From: Streptomyces sp. NRRL WC-3618
GTDB taxonomy: Bacteria > Actinomycetota > Actinomycetes > Streptomycetales > Streptomycetaceae
Length of the DNA stretch: 64,000 bases
Assembly: GCF_001280005.1 (NCBI RefSeq)
Contig: NZ_LGDW01000348.1
Coordinates: 1-64,000 of the forward strand
Reading direction: 5' to 3'
This document shows, piece after piece, positions 1-8,706 of this stretch. A program made the translations under genes and the position numbers. A model generated the notes under the pieces. The model saw only the letters and a list, made by a program, of their open reading frames with translations, made no database searches and had not been told where the DNA came from. Each line of letters opens with the position of its first letter. The stretch's first letter is position 1.

Positions 1-777
1 GGTGCCGACCTCGCGGGCGACCCGGGTGACCTCGTCGGCGAAGCCGGACAACTGATCCACCATCGTGTTGATGGTGTTCTTCAGCTCCAGAATCTCCCCC
101 CGGGCATCCACAGTGATCTTCTGGGAGAGGTCGCCCTGAGCCACCGCCGTGGTCACCTGAGCGACGTTGCGGACCTGGGAAGTGAGGTTGCCCGCCATGA
201 AGTTGACCGAGTCGGTCAGATCGCGCCAGACACCGCCGACGCCGGGCACCTGGGCCTGTCCGCCGAGCCGCCCCTCACTCCCGACCTCGCGGGCCACCCG
301 GGTGACCTCGGCGGCGAACGACGACAGCTGGTCGACCATCGTGTTGACGGTCTCCTTCAGCTGCAGGATCTCGCCCCGCGCGGGGACGTCGATCTTCTGC
401 GACAGGTCGCCCTTGGCGACGGCGGTCGCCACCTGCGCGATGTCGCGCACCTGAGTGGTCAGGTTGCCCGCCATCGCGTTGACCGAATCGGTCAGGTCGG
501 CCCAGGTGCCCGAGACCCCCGGCACCTCCGCCTGCCCGCCGAGCGTGCCCTCGGTACCCACCTCGCGCGCCACCCGGGTGACTTCGGAGGTGAACACGGA
601 CAACTGGTCCACCATGCCGTTGAAGACCGTCGCGATGTCGCCGAGCAGACCCTCACCGTCGGACGGCAGCCGGGTGCCGAAGTCGCCGTCCCGTACAGCG
701 GTCAGTCCGGCCAGGAGTTGCCGCAGCTCCTGGTCGCCCGGGGCCCGGTCGACGGCCTCGGTCGTCCTGCTGTTCAT
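1..777 (-). CDS. Multi-HAMP signalling protein, N-terminal part (truncated by window edge)
   Basis: The reading frame is open from the ATG at 777 down to base 1, giving 259 residues without a stop; the rest lies outside the window. After about 75 residues the protein shows a repeating unit of about 92 residues (276 bp). Each unit holds LTDSVN, MAGNLT, VA.GDLSQKI, RGEI..LK.T.NTMVDQL and [10 protein letters not shown]. This pattern is known from large actinobacterial sensors with long HAMP arrays ahead of GAF and histidine-kinase modules, where the arrays relay conformational change. No membrane segment or kinase domain is visible in this part. The family is clear; kinase identity is inferred from known relatives. 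Confidence 0.85.
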   Translation of the reverse strand, partial: MNSRTTEAVDRAPGDQELRQLLAGLTAVRDGDFGTRLPSDGEGLLGDIATVFNGMVDQLSVFTSEVTRVAREVGTEGTLGGQAEVPGVSGTWADLTDSVNAMAGNLTTQVRDIAQVATAVAKGDLSQKIDVPARGEILQLKETVNTMVDQLSSFAAEVTRVAREVGSEGRLGGQAQVPGVGGVWRDLTDSVNFMAGNLTSQVRNVAQVTTAVAQGDLSQKITVDARGEILELKNTINTMVDQLSGFADEVTRVAREVGT

Positions 778-1120
778 GCGCACCCTCGTTCCGCTCCCCA
801 AGAGCCCTCACCCCGAGGACTCGGAACCCGCGCCAGGCCCGTGAAAGGCCTTCACACCGACCGCGTTTCCGCAGTTCACGGATCGGCCGGATGAGAAAAT
901 CCGGTGAAGATTAACGCAGTTGCCGTCGGACAGCCAAAGCCTGACGCGAAGCTTTCGGCCGCCACGAAAAGACCCGCACCAGGGGGATTAGACGGGCTGA
1001 CGCGGGGCACTCAACAAGGTTTCACTCCACCTCCAGGGGCGCCTCCCGGGCCGCGTCGCGGGCCGCCCTCGGCAGCCATGCAGGCCTGGACCAATGCCGA
1101 ACGATCCCTCATGATGACGT
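778..1120. other. Intergenic region between divergent HAMP and GH5 genes
   Basis: No convincing coding sequence is seen in this stretch, which separates two divergently read genes and should hold both promoters. It is slightly less GC-rich around 895-960 than its surroundings. I see no clear operator palindrome or strong -35/-10 pair. Confidence 0.5.
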
Positions 1121-3109
1121 ATGCATGACAATGCGAATGCGCGTCTCAGGATGGTGACCGTGCGCGGAGTCCTCGTCAGGTCCAGGGCCGCACTGGCCGC
1201 CGTACTCCTCGTCGTGGCCCTGTCGCCCGTCGCGGAGGCGGCAGCCGGAGGACAGGCCACCCCCGAAGCCGCCGCCGAGGCCGGTGCCCCATCCGGGATC
1301 GCCGCGACCGAGGCGGACTGGAAGCCGCCGCTCAGCACGCGGGGACGGTGGATCGTCGACGCGGACGGCGACCGCTTCAAGCTGCGGTCCGGCAACTGGC
1401 ACGGCGCCAGCGGCACCTGGAACGGCTCGGGAAGCCCGGACACGGACGCCGACCACCACGCCGGGGAGAACTCCGGCAGGATCCCGCTCGGCCTCGACCG
1501 AGCCCCCATGGCCGAGATCATCGCCGGTTTCCAGGAGCTCGGGATCAACAGCGTCCGGCTGCCCTTCTCCAACGAGATGATCCACGACAGTCGCCCCGTC
1601 ACGGACGAGTCCGTCGCCGCCAACCCGTCCCTGCGTGGCCAAAAACCGCTCCAGGTGTACGACGCCGTGGTGCGGGAACTCACCGCCGTCGGGCTCGCGG
1701 TGATCCTGAACAACCACACCGGCACCACCCGCTGGTGCTGCGCGGTCGACGGCAACGAACGCTGGAACACGAGCCGGTCCACCGCGGCCTGGGAGAACGA
1801 CTGGCTCTTCATGGCCCGCCGCTACCGGGACAACCAGCGCGTCGTCGGCGCCGACCTCTACAACGAGGTGCGCCGCAACGTCCTCGACGACCCCAACTGG
1901 GGTCTGGGCGACGACCACGACTGGTTCGCCGCCTCGCAGCACTTGGGTGACCGCATCCTGACGGAGGCCGACCCCGATCTCCTGATCATCGTCGAGGGCA
2001 TCAACTGGACCGGCGTCCCCGTCGACGGTCTCACCCATGAACGCCCCACCCTGGAGCCCGTACGCCGTCTGTCGCACACCCTCGTCGACTCCGGCAAGCT
2101 CGTGTACTCCGCCCACTTCTACGACTACACAGGCCCGCACCACAGCGGTGCCACCGGAACCGGTGAGACCTCCGACGCCCGCTACCGTGATTTCAGCCCC
2201 GCCGAACTGATCGACGTACTGAACCGGCAGGCCTTCTTCGTCACCGCCGAGCAGGACCGGCACTTCACCGCTCCCCTGTGGATCAGCGAGTTCGGGATCG
2301 GAGGCCGCGACGAGACGGGCGTGAAGCAGCGCGCCTGGTTCGAGAACTTCGTCAGCCAACTGATCCGTACCGACGCCGACTTCGCGTACTGGCCGCTCGT
2401 GGGATGGCACGAGAACCGCAGAGGCAACGGCTGGGCCCTGCTCCACTGGGACTCGTCGGGTCACCGCATGGGCCTCTACGACGGCGACGACTGGCGGGCC
2501 GCCGCCTGGACCCGGCTCATCGGGGCGCCCGGCCGCACCGGTCGGATCGCGCCCGTGACCGACTGGTCGATGCTCAGCCCGGACCACGGCGACTTCGTCG
2601 CCTCGCGGCGCATGCGCGCGCTCCCCGACTGGGACTCCGGTGCCCGCAAGGCCGCGTGTCCCGACGGGCAGCGCCTGGTCGGCCTCAGCCACACGGGCAA
2701 CCGGGGCCTGTGCTCCGACGTGACCACCGGCCCGCTGCGGGACCCGGCCGGCGGGCACGAGGTGGTGACGGACGAGCGCCACGTCGGGCCGGGCGGCGAC
2801 TGGGCGTCCGGATACACCAAACTCCAGTGTCCCGACGGTTACTTCCTCACCGGTTACAGCGTCCGTGGCGCCGCCGTCTCGGCCGCCCTGTGCGCGGCCG
2901 CTCCGGCGGGCAGGCTCGGCACGGGCGGCCGTACGGTCTGGTTCGACCGGGGTGACAACAGGGGCGCGGCCCCCAGCGGCGGCGACTTCGCGGACGGCCG
3001 CCACAAGGGCCAGTGCGCGGACGACGAGTACGCGGCCGGGATCGCGTACACCGGCCGAGTGGGCTCGGCACGGACTCCGGACGCGCTGTACTGCCGGAAA
3101 CCGAGCTGA
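1121..3109 (+). CDS. Secreted GH5-family glycoside hydrolase with Cys-containing C-terminal repeats
   Basis: The N-terminus has a basic stretch and the hydrophobic run AALAAVLLVVALSPVAEAAA, a Sec signal peptide, so the protein should be exported. The catalytic (beta/alpha)8 region carries LYNEV with Glu249, likely the acid/base, and WISEFG with Glu390, likely the nucleophile, in the arrangement of clan GH-A family 5. The acid/base motif reads NEV where most relatives have NEP. The last 150 residues contain repeated Cys-bearing blocks (CPDGQRLVGLSHTGNRGLC, CPDGYFLTGYSVRG, CADDEYAAGIAYTG) that look like a small extracellular module of unknown ligand. Starts at 1151 (ATG) or 1160 (GTG) are also possible because no strong ribosome binding site precedes 1121. 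Cellulase-type activity is a guess; the family is not. Confidence 0.8.
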   Translation: MHDNANARLRMVTVRGVLVRSRAALAAVLLVVALSPVAEAAAGGQATPEAAAEAGAPSGIAATEADWKPPLSTRGRWIVDADGDRFKLRSGNWHGASGTWNGSGSPDTDADHHAGENSGRIPLGLDRAPMAEIIAGFQELGINSVRLPFSNEMIHDSRPVTDESVAANPSLRGQKPLQVYDAVVRELTAVGLAVILNNHTGTTRWCCAVDGNERWNTSRSTAAWENDWLFMARRYRDNQRVVGADLYNEVRRNVLDDPNWGLGDDHDWFAASQHLGDRILTEADPDLLIIVEGINWTGVPVDGLTHERPTLEPVRRLSHTLVDSGKLVYSAHFYDYTGPHHSGATGTGETSDARYRDFSPAELIDVLNRQAFFVTAEQDRHFTAPLWISEFGIGGRDETGVKQRAWFENFVSQLIRTDADFAYWPLVGWHENRRGNGWALLHWDSSGHRMGLYDGDDWRAAAWTRLIGAPGRTGRIAPVTDWSMLSPDHGDFVASRRMRALPDWDSGARKAACPDGQRLVGLSHTGNRGLCSDVTTGPLRDPAGGHEVVTDERHVGPGGDWASGYTKLQCPDGYFLTGYSVRGAAVSAALCAAAPAGRLGTGGRTVWFDRGDNRGAAPSGGDFADGRHKGQCADDEYAAGIAYTGRVGSARTPDALYCRKPS

Positions 3110-3248
3110 CGGACAGGCATCCCCAGGGCTTTCCCGTCGTGGTGGGCGCGCCCGGCCGTTCTCGGTGCGGCTCGCCTCAAGGTGTGTGTCCTGTCGGTCA
3201 GTTGTCGGTGCGCGCCGGGGCGGAGCGGTTCCCGCTTCGACCGCGTCA

Positions 3249-4496
3249 TCAGCTGTCGACGGCGCCCGTCCGGGGCTGTCGGTAGGGCCGTACCGCGCGG
3301 CGCGCGATGGCGAAACGGTGGGTCTCCGACGGGCCGTCGTAGATCCGGAAGGGCCGGACCTCCCGGTACAGGCGGGCCAGCGGGGCGTCGGCGGTCGAGA
3401 TACCGAGGGCTCCGCAGATCTGCACGGCCCGGTCGACCACCCGGTTCACCGCCTCCGCCACGAAGGTCTTGGACACGGAGGTGAGCTGTGAGGCGGCGGC
3501 GGAGCCGGTGTCCAACTCCCAGGCGGTACGCAGGATCAGGGCGCGGCTCGCCTCGATGTCGATCTCGGAGTCGGCCAGCATCTGCTGGACCATGCCGAGG
3601 TCACCCAGCGCCGAGCCGAACGCCATCCGGCTCCCCGCCCGCTCAAGCGCCACGTCCTGGGCTCGGCGCGCCGCGCCCAGCCAGCGCATGCAGTGGGTCA
3701 TCCGGGCGGGACCGAGCCGGATCTGGGCGCCCTCGAAACCGTGGTCCACCACGCCGAGCAGCTGCTCCTCCCCCACCACGCACTCCTCGAAGACGATCTC
3801 GCTGTGCCCGGCGAAGAGCGACTCGTCGAGGGTCTCGATGTTGCGGACGATGCGCATACCGGGATTGCCGGCGTCGACCAGGAACATGGTGGCGCCGCCC
3901 GGGTCGCCGGGGCTGCCGGAGGTGCGGGCCATGACGATGGCGAAGCCGGCTCCGTCGGCGCCGGTGATGAACCACTTGTGGCCGTCGATACGCCAGCCTC
4001 CGGGCACCCGTGTCGCGGTGGTGCGCAGGGAGCGGGGGTCGGCGCCCGCTCCCGGTGCCGGTTCGGTCATGGCGAAGCAGGAACGGGTGTCGCCCGCGGC
4101 CAGCGGACGCAGGTACTTCTGTTGCTGTTCCTCGGTGGCCAACTTCTCCAGCAGGTGCATGTTGCCCTCGTCCGGGGCCGCGCAGTTCAGCGCCAGCGGT
4201 CCGAGCAGCGAGTAGCCCGCCGCTTCGAACACCACCGCCTGTCCGCGCAGGTCCAGCCCGTGTCCGCCCCACCGCGTCGGTACGTGCGGAGCGAACACGC
4301 CCGCCTCACGGGCGGCTTTCTGCAGGGTCCGGCGAAGGTCCTCGGGTGCGTCGTGCACGGACCCGCCGCACTCACGCTCGGCCGGTATGACCACCTCGCG
4401 CACGAACTCGGCCGTCGACGCGGCGAGTTGGGCGACAGTCGGATCGACATCGAACTGGATGGGCACGGGGCCTCCCGCCGACGGGCGTACGGGCAT
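3249..4496 (-). CDS. Acyl-CoA dehydrogenase
   Basis: This 415-residue protein has the full acyl-CoA dehydrogenase layout: a helical N-domain, a FAD-contacting beta domain (CFAMTEPAPGAGADP, KWFITGADGAGFAIVMART) and a helical C-domain ending in QICGALGISTADAPLARLYREVRPFRIYDGPSETHRFAIARRA. It should oxidise an acyl-CoA to the 2-enoyl-CoA and pass electrons to ETF in the cytoplasm. GGGAG lies just upstream of the ATG and supports this start. It diverges from the enoyl-CoA hydratase at 4620, and the two would supply consecutive beta-oxidation steps. The intervening 123 bp carry a candidate operator at 4519-4537. Chain-length or ring specificity cannot be read from sequence. Confidence 0.9.
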   Translation of the reverse strand: MPVRPSAGGPVPIQFDVDPTVAQLAASTAEFVREVVIPAERECGGSVHDAPEDLRRTLQKAAREAGVFAPHVPTRWGGHGLDLRGQAVVFEAAGYSLLGPLALNCAAPDEGNMHLLEKLATEEQQQKYLRPLAAGDTRSCFAMTEPAPGAGADPRSLRTTATRVPGGWRIDGHKWFITGADGAGFAIVMARTSGSPGDPGGATMFLVDAGNPGMRIVRNIETLDESLFAGHSEIVFEECVVGEEQLLGVVDHGFEGAQIRLGPARMTHCMRWLGAARRAQDVALERAGSRMAFGSALGDLGMVQQMLADSEIDIEASRALILRTAWELDTGSAAASQLTSVSKTFVAEAVNRVVDRAVQICGALGISTADAPLARLYREVRPFRIYDGPSETHRFAIARRAVRPYRQPRTGAVDS

Positions 4497-4518
4497 CGGC
4501 TCCCGTCGCGTTCTAGAA

Positions 4519-4537
4519 ACTGTATAGCGTCTTTAGT
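4519..4537. promoter_or_regulatory. Candidate operator, ACT-N13-AGT type
   Basis: The sequence is ACTGTATAGCGTCTTTAGT, in the middle of the divergent intergenic region between the acyl-CoA dehydrogenase and the enoyl-CoA hydratase. It matches 15 of 19 positions of ACTGAACAGCGTCTCTAAT at 17118-17136, upstream of the E1alpha gene. Its half-sites ACTGTA and TTTAGT are imperfect inverted repeats, as expected for a TetR-family site. Binding by one of the TetR proteins at 11.8-13.2 kb is inference. Confidence 0.45.
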
Positions 4538-4619
4538 ATCTTGCCGGGAAGCACCTGGAACGGAAAGCGCCCGGCGCGGGGAGTCACCCGACGGCGGGAA
4601 GACGACGGGAAAAGCACCC

Positions 4620-5408
4620 ATGAGCCTCCCCCTGAGCACCGACCCGGTCCGGATCGTCCGCCACCCCGACGGAGTCGTCGAGCTGAGGCTGGACGACCCT
4701 GGGCGGGGCAACGCCCTGGACCTGACCACGGCCGAGGCACTGCGGGACAGAGCCTTCGAGGTGGCCGCGGACCCGGGCGGAGCGGTGCTGCTGCGGGCAC
4801 CGGGTGGCAGCTTCTGCGTGGGCGGTGACCTGCGCTCATTCACCGGCCGTGGCGCGCAGACCGGCGCCTATGTGCACGCCGTGGCGAGCGCCGCGCACAC
4901 CGCGATACAGGCCCTGTACGAGCTGCCGGTCCCGCTGGTGACCGCGGTGAGCGGCGCCGCCGCCGGCGGCGGGATCGGGCTCGCACTCGTGGGTGACATC
5001 GTTCTGGCGGCGCGCTCGGCGCGCTTCCGGCTGGCGTACACGGCGATCGGGCTCACGCCGGACTGCGGGGCCTCGTGGTTCCTGCCGCGCCTGGTGGGCC
5101 CCCGTCGGGCGGCCGATCTGATCCTGACCAACCGGGTCCTGACCGGGGACGATGCCGAACGATGGGGCTTGGTCTCCCGGTGTGTGGACGACGGGGAACT
5201 GGATGAAACGGCACACCGTACGGCGACCGGCCTGGCCGCCGGCGCCACTGACGCGCTGCGCGCCGCGAAGGGTCTGCTGCGCGCGGGCGCCGGTGACGAT
5301 CTGCGCCGCCACCTCGCTGAGGAGGCCCGCTCGATCGCCGCCCTGGCGGACGGCCGGGAGGCCCAGGACCGCATGGCGTCGTTCCTCGCTCCGAAAAGTG
5401 TTTCTTGA
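4620..5408 (+). CDS. Enoyl-CoA hydratase/isomerase (crotonase) family protein
   Basis: The 262-residue protein has the crotonase fold signatures: NALDLTTAEALRD, the oxyanion-hole segment GGSFCVGGDL and the second conserved block AAGGGIGLALVGDIVLAARSARFRLAYTAIGLTPDCGASWFLPRLVG. It should act on CoA thioesters, most simply hydrating the product of the divergent acyl-CoA dehydrogenase. The usual paired catalytic Glu residues are not both obvious: where hydratases often have E in the GLVPEGG-type segment this protein has GLTPDCGAS. Isomerase or other crotonase chemistry is therefore possible. GACGGGAAAAG upstream is a plausible ribosome binding site. Confidence 0.85.
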   Translation: MSLPLSTDPVRIVRHPDGVVELRLDDPGRGNALDLTTAEALRDRAFEVAADPGGAVLLRAPGGSFCVGGDLRSFTGRGAQTGAYVHAVASAAHTAIQALYELPVPLVTAVSGAAAGGGIGLALVGDIVLAARSARFRLAYTAIGLTPDCGASWFLPRLVGPRRAADLILTNRVLTGDDAERWGLVSRCVDDGELDETAHRTATGLAAGATDALRAAKGLLRAGAGDDLRRHLAEEARSIAALADGREAQDRMASFLAPKSVS

Positions 5409-5479
5409 GTCCCTCTTCACTAACATGCCCCTCCGGGCGTAACCTCCGGGCAACACAGGACCGAGCAAAAGGTGTGGCG

Positions 5480-6112
5480 ATGCAATCTGCTGCCGTGGAC
5501 CTTCCGGACACGTTCGACGAGCCCCTCACCGAAGCCGTCGTCGATCTCGTGCTGCGGGGTATGTGGCGCGGCCGGCCGGAGTCCGAGCACCGTCCACTGG
5601 TCGACGCCGGACTGGCGATGGTCAAGGGGCCCGTGGTGCTGCCGACCGAGCGGGCCAAGGCCGCCGCCGCGCAACTTCTGCGGGTTCCCGCAGGTGGTGA
5701 GCAGGAAGAGCGGATCACCGGGGCATACGAGGCGTTCCTGCCGGTCAACCGGAAGATCCGCGATGTGTGCACGGCATGGCAGTGCCGCCCCGACGGCACC
5801 GCCAACGACCACTCCGACGACGTCTACGACGCCGGAGTGCGCGAGTCGCTGGAAGACGTGCACGAGGCCATCCAGCCCGTCCTGCGCAGACTGGACCTGG
5901 TACTCGCGGGCAGCGGACGGTATCTGACGGCCCTGGAGGAAGCCCTCGACCGTTTCGACGACGGCGCGCCGGCCTGGCTGGCCTCGCCGCTGTGCGACTC
6001 ATACCACACCGTCTGGATGCGGCTGCACCAGGAGCTGCTGCTCGTCCTGGGCATCAGCCGGGCCGAGGACGAGGCCCGCGAAGAGGAACTGGTCACCAGG
6101 AGCCGGGGTTGA
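5480..6112 (+). CDS. Helical protein of unknown function, coupled to the PEP-utilising enzyme
   Basis: This 210-residue soluble protein has no signal peptide or membrane segment. It has conserved-looking blocks around residues 90-120 (AFLPVNRKIRDVCTAWQCRP followed by NDHSDDVYD) and 180-195 (CDSYHTVWMRLHQELLL). I recall similar helical segments near actinobacterial PPDK-like proteins, but I cannot name a family. AAAAGG precedes the ATG, which decides this start over upstream in-frame codons. Its TGA overlaps the TTG start of the next gene by two bases, so the two are translationally coupled and probably work together. A role as regulatory or substrate-binding partner is inference. Confidence 0.6.
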   Translation: MQSAAVDLPDTFDEPLTEAVVDLVLRGMWRGRPESEHRPLVDAGLAMVKGPVVLPTERAKAAAAQLLRVPAGGEQEERITGAYEAFLPVNRKIRDVCTAWQCRPDGTANDHSDDVYDAGVRESLEDVHEAIQPVLRRLDLVLAGSGRYLTALEEALDRFDDGAPAWLASPLCDSYHTVWMRLHQELLLVLGISRAEDEAREEELVTRSRG

Positions 6113-8706
6113 GCGTCACCGACCGCGAGGCGGGCCCTCGCGCACACTCAGAGGCGGCCTCCGAGGCGGCCTTTGCGGCCCCCAGCCGGATCCTCGTGCC
6201 CTACGGGCAGGGACGGATCCGGGGCCTCGACGCCGAGGAGCTGGGCGCGCACGGCGCGGCGATGGACCGGCTGGTGGCCCTCGGACTGCCGGTCGTGCCG
6301 GGGCTCACCGTGCCCGCCGGCGCCGCCGCGTCGCTGTGCGGGACCGACACCGCCGAGGCCGCCGTACAACTGGTCGAACAACTCTCGGGGCGGCACATCG
6401 GCGACCCGGCCCGGCCGCTGCTGCTGCGGCTGTCGGCGAGCGCGCCCACCGAGATCGCCGGACTGCCGCCCGACCTGGCCTGCCTCGGCGTCACCCCCGC
6501 CGGTGCCGGCGACCTGTGCGCCGTCATCGGGCGCGCGGACGCGCTGTACGACGTGTGGGGCACCACCGTCCGCATGATCGCCGAGTACGCCCTCGACGTA
6601 CCCGGGGCAGTGCTCGACGACGCCCTCCTGGACACGCCCGGACCGCGGGAACGGGTGGCGGCGCTGCTGTCCCTGGTGGCGGAGCACGGCTCCCGGCCCT
6701 TCCCCGACGACCCGGCGCAGCAGCTCGCGCTGGCCGCCCGCGCCCTCCTCGCCCGGTGGGACTCGCCGCGTGCGAGAAGGTCCCGCCGGTCCCAGCGGCT
6801 GCCCGCCGAACTGGCCGTCGCCCTGCATGTACAGGCCCTGCGCATCGGCCCGGCGGACCACTCGGGCCACGGCACGGCCGTCAGCCGCGATCCCGAGACC
6901 GGGCGCCTCGCTCCGCAGGGCGCCTTCTTCCGAGGGGTGCGCCGCAGCGCCCCGCCGCCGCACACCGGGGAACCCCTGGACCGGCTCGCGGGCGGCACCG
7001 CACTCCTTGAGCACTCCCTGCTCACCCTGGAGCGCCATCTACGCGCCCCGGTGTCGGTCGACTTCGAGGTGCGCGACGACGAGATCTCCCTGCTCGCCGC
7101 CTCGGCGCAGCTCCGGCCGCCACTGCGGGCCTCGGTGTGCCTGGCCGCGGACCTGGCCCGGGACGGGGCGATCGGCCACCACGAGGCCGTACGCCGGATC
7201 ACGCCCGCGCAGGTACAGGAACTCCTGCACCCCCAACTGCGGTTGACCGGCGGTGAGGAGCTCCTGGTGAAGGGGCTGCCGGCGTCGCCGGGAGCCGCGA
7301 CCGGCGCGGTCGTCCTGACCAGTGAACGTGCTCTCGAACTGGCCGCGGACGGTACACGGGTCGTGCTCGTGGCCGCCGAGACGACCCCGGCGGACGTCCC
7401 GGGGATGCTGGCGTCCGTGGCCGTACTGACCGGCAGCGGTGGCATCGCCTCGCATGCCGCCGTGGTGGCCCGGGGCGCCGGCAAGCCCGCGGTGTGCGGC
7501 GCCGAGGGACTGCGCGTGGACGTGGCCGCCGGGACGGTCCGCTTCGGGGAGCGGGTCGTCCGCGAGGGCGACCCCGTCTCGCTGGACGGCCGGACCGGCG
7601 CCGTGTACGCGGGGACGCTCAGCGTCAGTGTCGCCGGACCGCCGCCCGAGCTGTCCACCCTGCTGGAGTGGGCGGACGGCACCCGCCGGCTGGGCGTACG
7701 CGTCAACGCCGACACGGCCGCCGAGGTGGAAACGGCCCTCGCCCTGGGCGCGGAGGGTGTCGGTCTGTGCCGTACGGAACACCAGTTCCTCGGCGATCGG
7801 CTGCCGCTGATCCGCCGGATGCTGCTGGCCGCCGACCCGGCCGCCCGCGACGAGGCGCTGTCGGCGCTGGAGCGCGCCCAGCACGAGGACTTCCGCGCCC
7901 TGCTGACCGCCGTGGGCGACCGCCCGGTGACCGTGCGCCTGCTGGACGCGCCGCTGCACGAGTTCCTGCCCGCGCCCGGTCACGCCCTGGACGCGGCCGA
8001 GGAGCAGCGGGCCGCCGCGCTGCGCGAGGCGAACCCGATGCTCGGGCTGCGCGGGGTACGGCTGGCGCTGCTGCACGAGCGGCTCTACCCGGCGCAGGCC
8101 GAGGCGCTGTTCACCGCCTGGGCCGAGGTCGCCGCCACCGGCGTCCGGCCGGCGCTGGAAGTGATGATCCCGCTGGTCAGCCTGCCCGAGGAACTGGCCG
8201 CCGCGGCCGCGTACGTACGCGGTGCCGCGGACGCGGTCGCTGCCCGCACCGGGGTGGAGGTCCCCTACCGGCTCGGCACGATGATCGAGACGCCGCGGGC
8301 CGCGCTGCTGGCCGGCGAACTCGCCGAGCACGCCGAGTTCTTCTCCTTCGGCACCAACGACCTCACTCAGCTCACCTACGGGTTCTCCCGGGACGACGTC
8401 GAGCGGCAGGTACTCGCCAACTACCAGGAGCGCGGATTCCTGACCGCCAGCCCGTTCGCGCGGCTCGATCCGCACGGGGTGGGCGCGCTGATCGCCCTGG
8501 CGGTCGAGCGGGCGCGCCAGGCGCGGCCCGGTATCAAGCTGGGCGTGTGCGGTGAGCACGGCGGGGACCCCGAGTCGATCGCGTTCTGCGACGACCTCGG
8601 CCTCGACTACGTCTCCTGTTCCGCGCACCGCGTGCCGGTGGCCCGGATGGCGGCAGCGCACAGTGCCCTGCGGGAGCGGTACGACGACAGCGGGAGCGCA
8701 CGATGA
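6109..8706 (+). CDS. PEP-utilising enzyme related to pyruvate phosphate dikinase, degenerate ATP domain
   Basis: Translation is placed at the TTG at 6109, preceded by AGGAG and overlapping the previous stop, giving 865 residues, close to PPDK length. The central swivelling domain has the phospho-acceptor motif GGIASHAAVVARGAGKPAVCG with His449. The C-terminal PEP/pyruvate barrel is intact: EGVGLCRTEHQF, EVMIPLV, GTMIETPRAAL, SFGTNDLTQLTYG and GVCGEHGGDPESIAFCDDLGLDYVSC with the catalytic Cys837. The N-terminal nucleotide-binding domain is degenerate. The family's GGKGA is GAHGA here (His48 in place of Lys), the SMPGMMDTVLN block is missing, and the QDIEFT...LQTR segment is not preserved. It may move phosphate between PEP, its own His and a partner or substrate without normal ATP binding. 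That is inference. Confidence 0.75.
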   Translation: MSVTDREAGPRAHSEAASEAAFAAPSRILVPYGQGRIRGLDAEELGAHGAAMDRLVALGLPVVPGLTVPAGAAASLCGTDTAEAAVQLVEQLSGRHIGDPARPLLLRLSASAPTEIAGLPPDLACLGVTPAGAGDLCAVIGRADALYDVWGTTVRMIAEYALDVPGAVLDDALLDTPGPRERVAALLSLVAEHGSRPFPDDPAQQLALAARALLARWDSPRARRSRRSQRLPAELAVALHVQALRIGPADHSGHGTAVSRDPETGRLAPQGAFFRGVRRSAPPPHTGEPLDRLAGGTALLEHSLLTLERHLRAPVSVDFEVRDDEISLLAASAQLRPPLRASVCLAADLARDGAIGHHEAVRRITPAQVQELLHPQLRLTGGEELLVKGLPASPGAATGAVVLTSERALELAADGTRVVLVAAETTPADVPGMLASVAVLTGSGGIASHAAVVARGAGKPAVCGAEGLRVDVAAGTVRFGERVVREGDPVSLDGRTGAVYAGTLSVSVAGPPPELSTLLEWADGTRRLGVRVNADTAAEVETALALGAEGVGLCRTEHQFLGDRLPLIRRMLLAADPAARDEALSALERAQHEDFRALLTAVGDRPVTVRLLDAPLHEFLPAPGHALDAAEEQRAAALREANPMLGLRGVRLALLHERLYPAQAEALFTAWAEVAATGVRPALEVMIPLVSLPEELAAAAAYVRGAADAVAARTGVEVPYRLGTMIETPRAALLAGELAEHAEFFSFGTNDLTQLTYGFSRDDVERQVLANYQERGFLTASPFARLDPHGVGALIALAVERARQARPGIKLGVCGEHGGDPESIAFCDDLGLDYVSCSAHRVPVARMAAAHSALRERYDDSGSAR

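Noticed and set aside
1109..3004. 631-codon open frame antisense to the GH5 gene
   Set aside because: It is a shadow frame of high-GC coding DNA with Val/Gly/Ala/Asp-rich, domain-free sequence and no start signal. The plus strand encodes a recognisable GH5 enzyme.
3693..5408. 571-codon plus-strand frame running into the enoyl-CoA hydratase
   Set aside because: The first 309 codons are antisense to the acyl-CoA dehydrogenase and have no features. The hydratase starts at 4620 with a ribosome binding site.
5480..8706. Rifampin phosphotransferase-type antibiotic resistance
   Set aside because: The domain order and intact PEP barrel at 6109-8706 match PPDK, not rifampin phosphotransferase, and the ATP domain is degenerate. 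The surrounding genes are catabolic.
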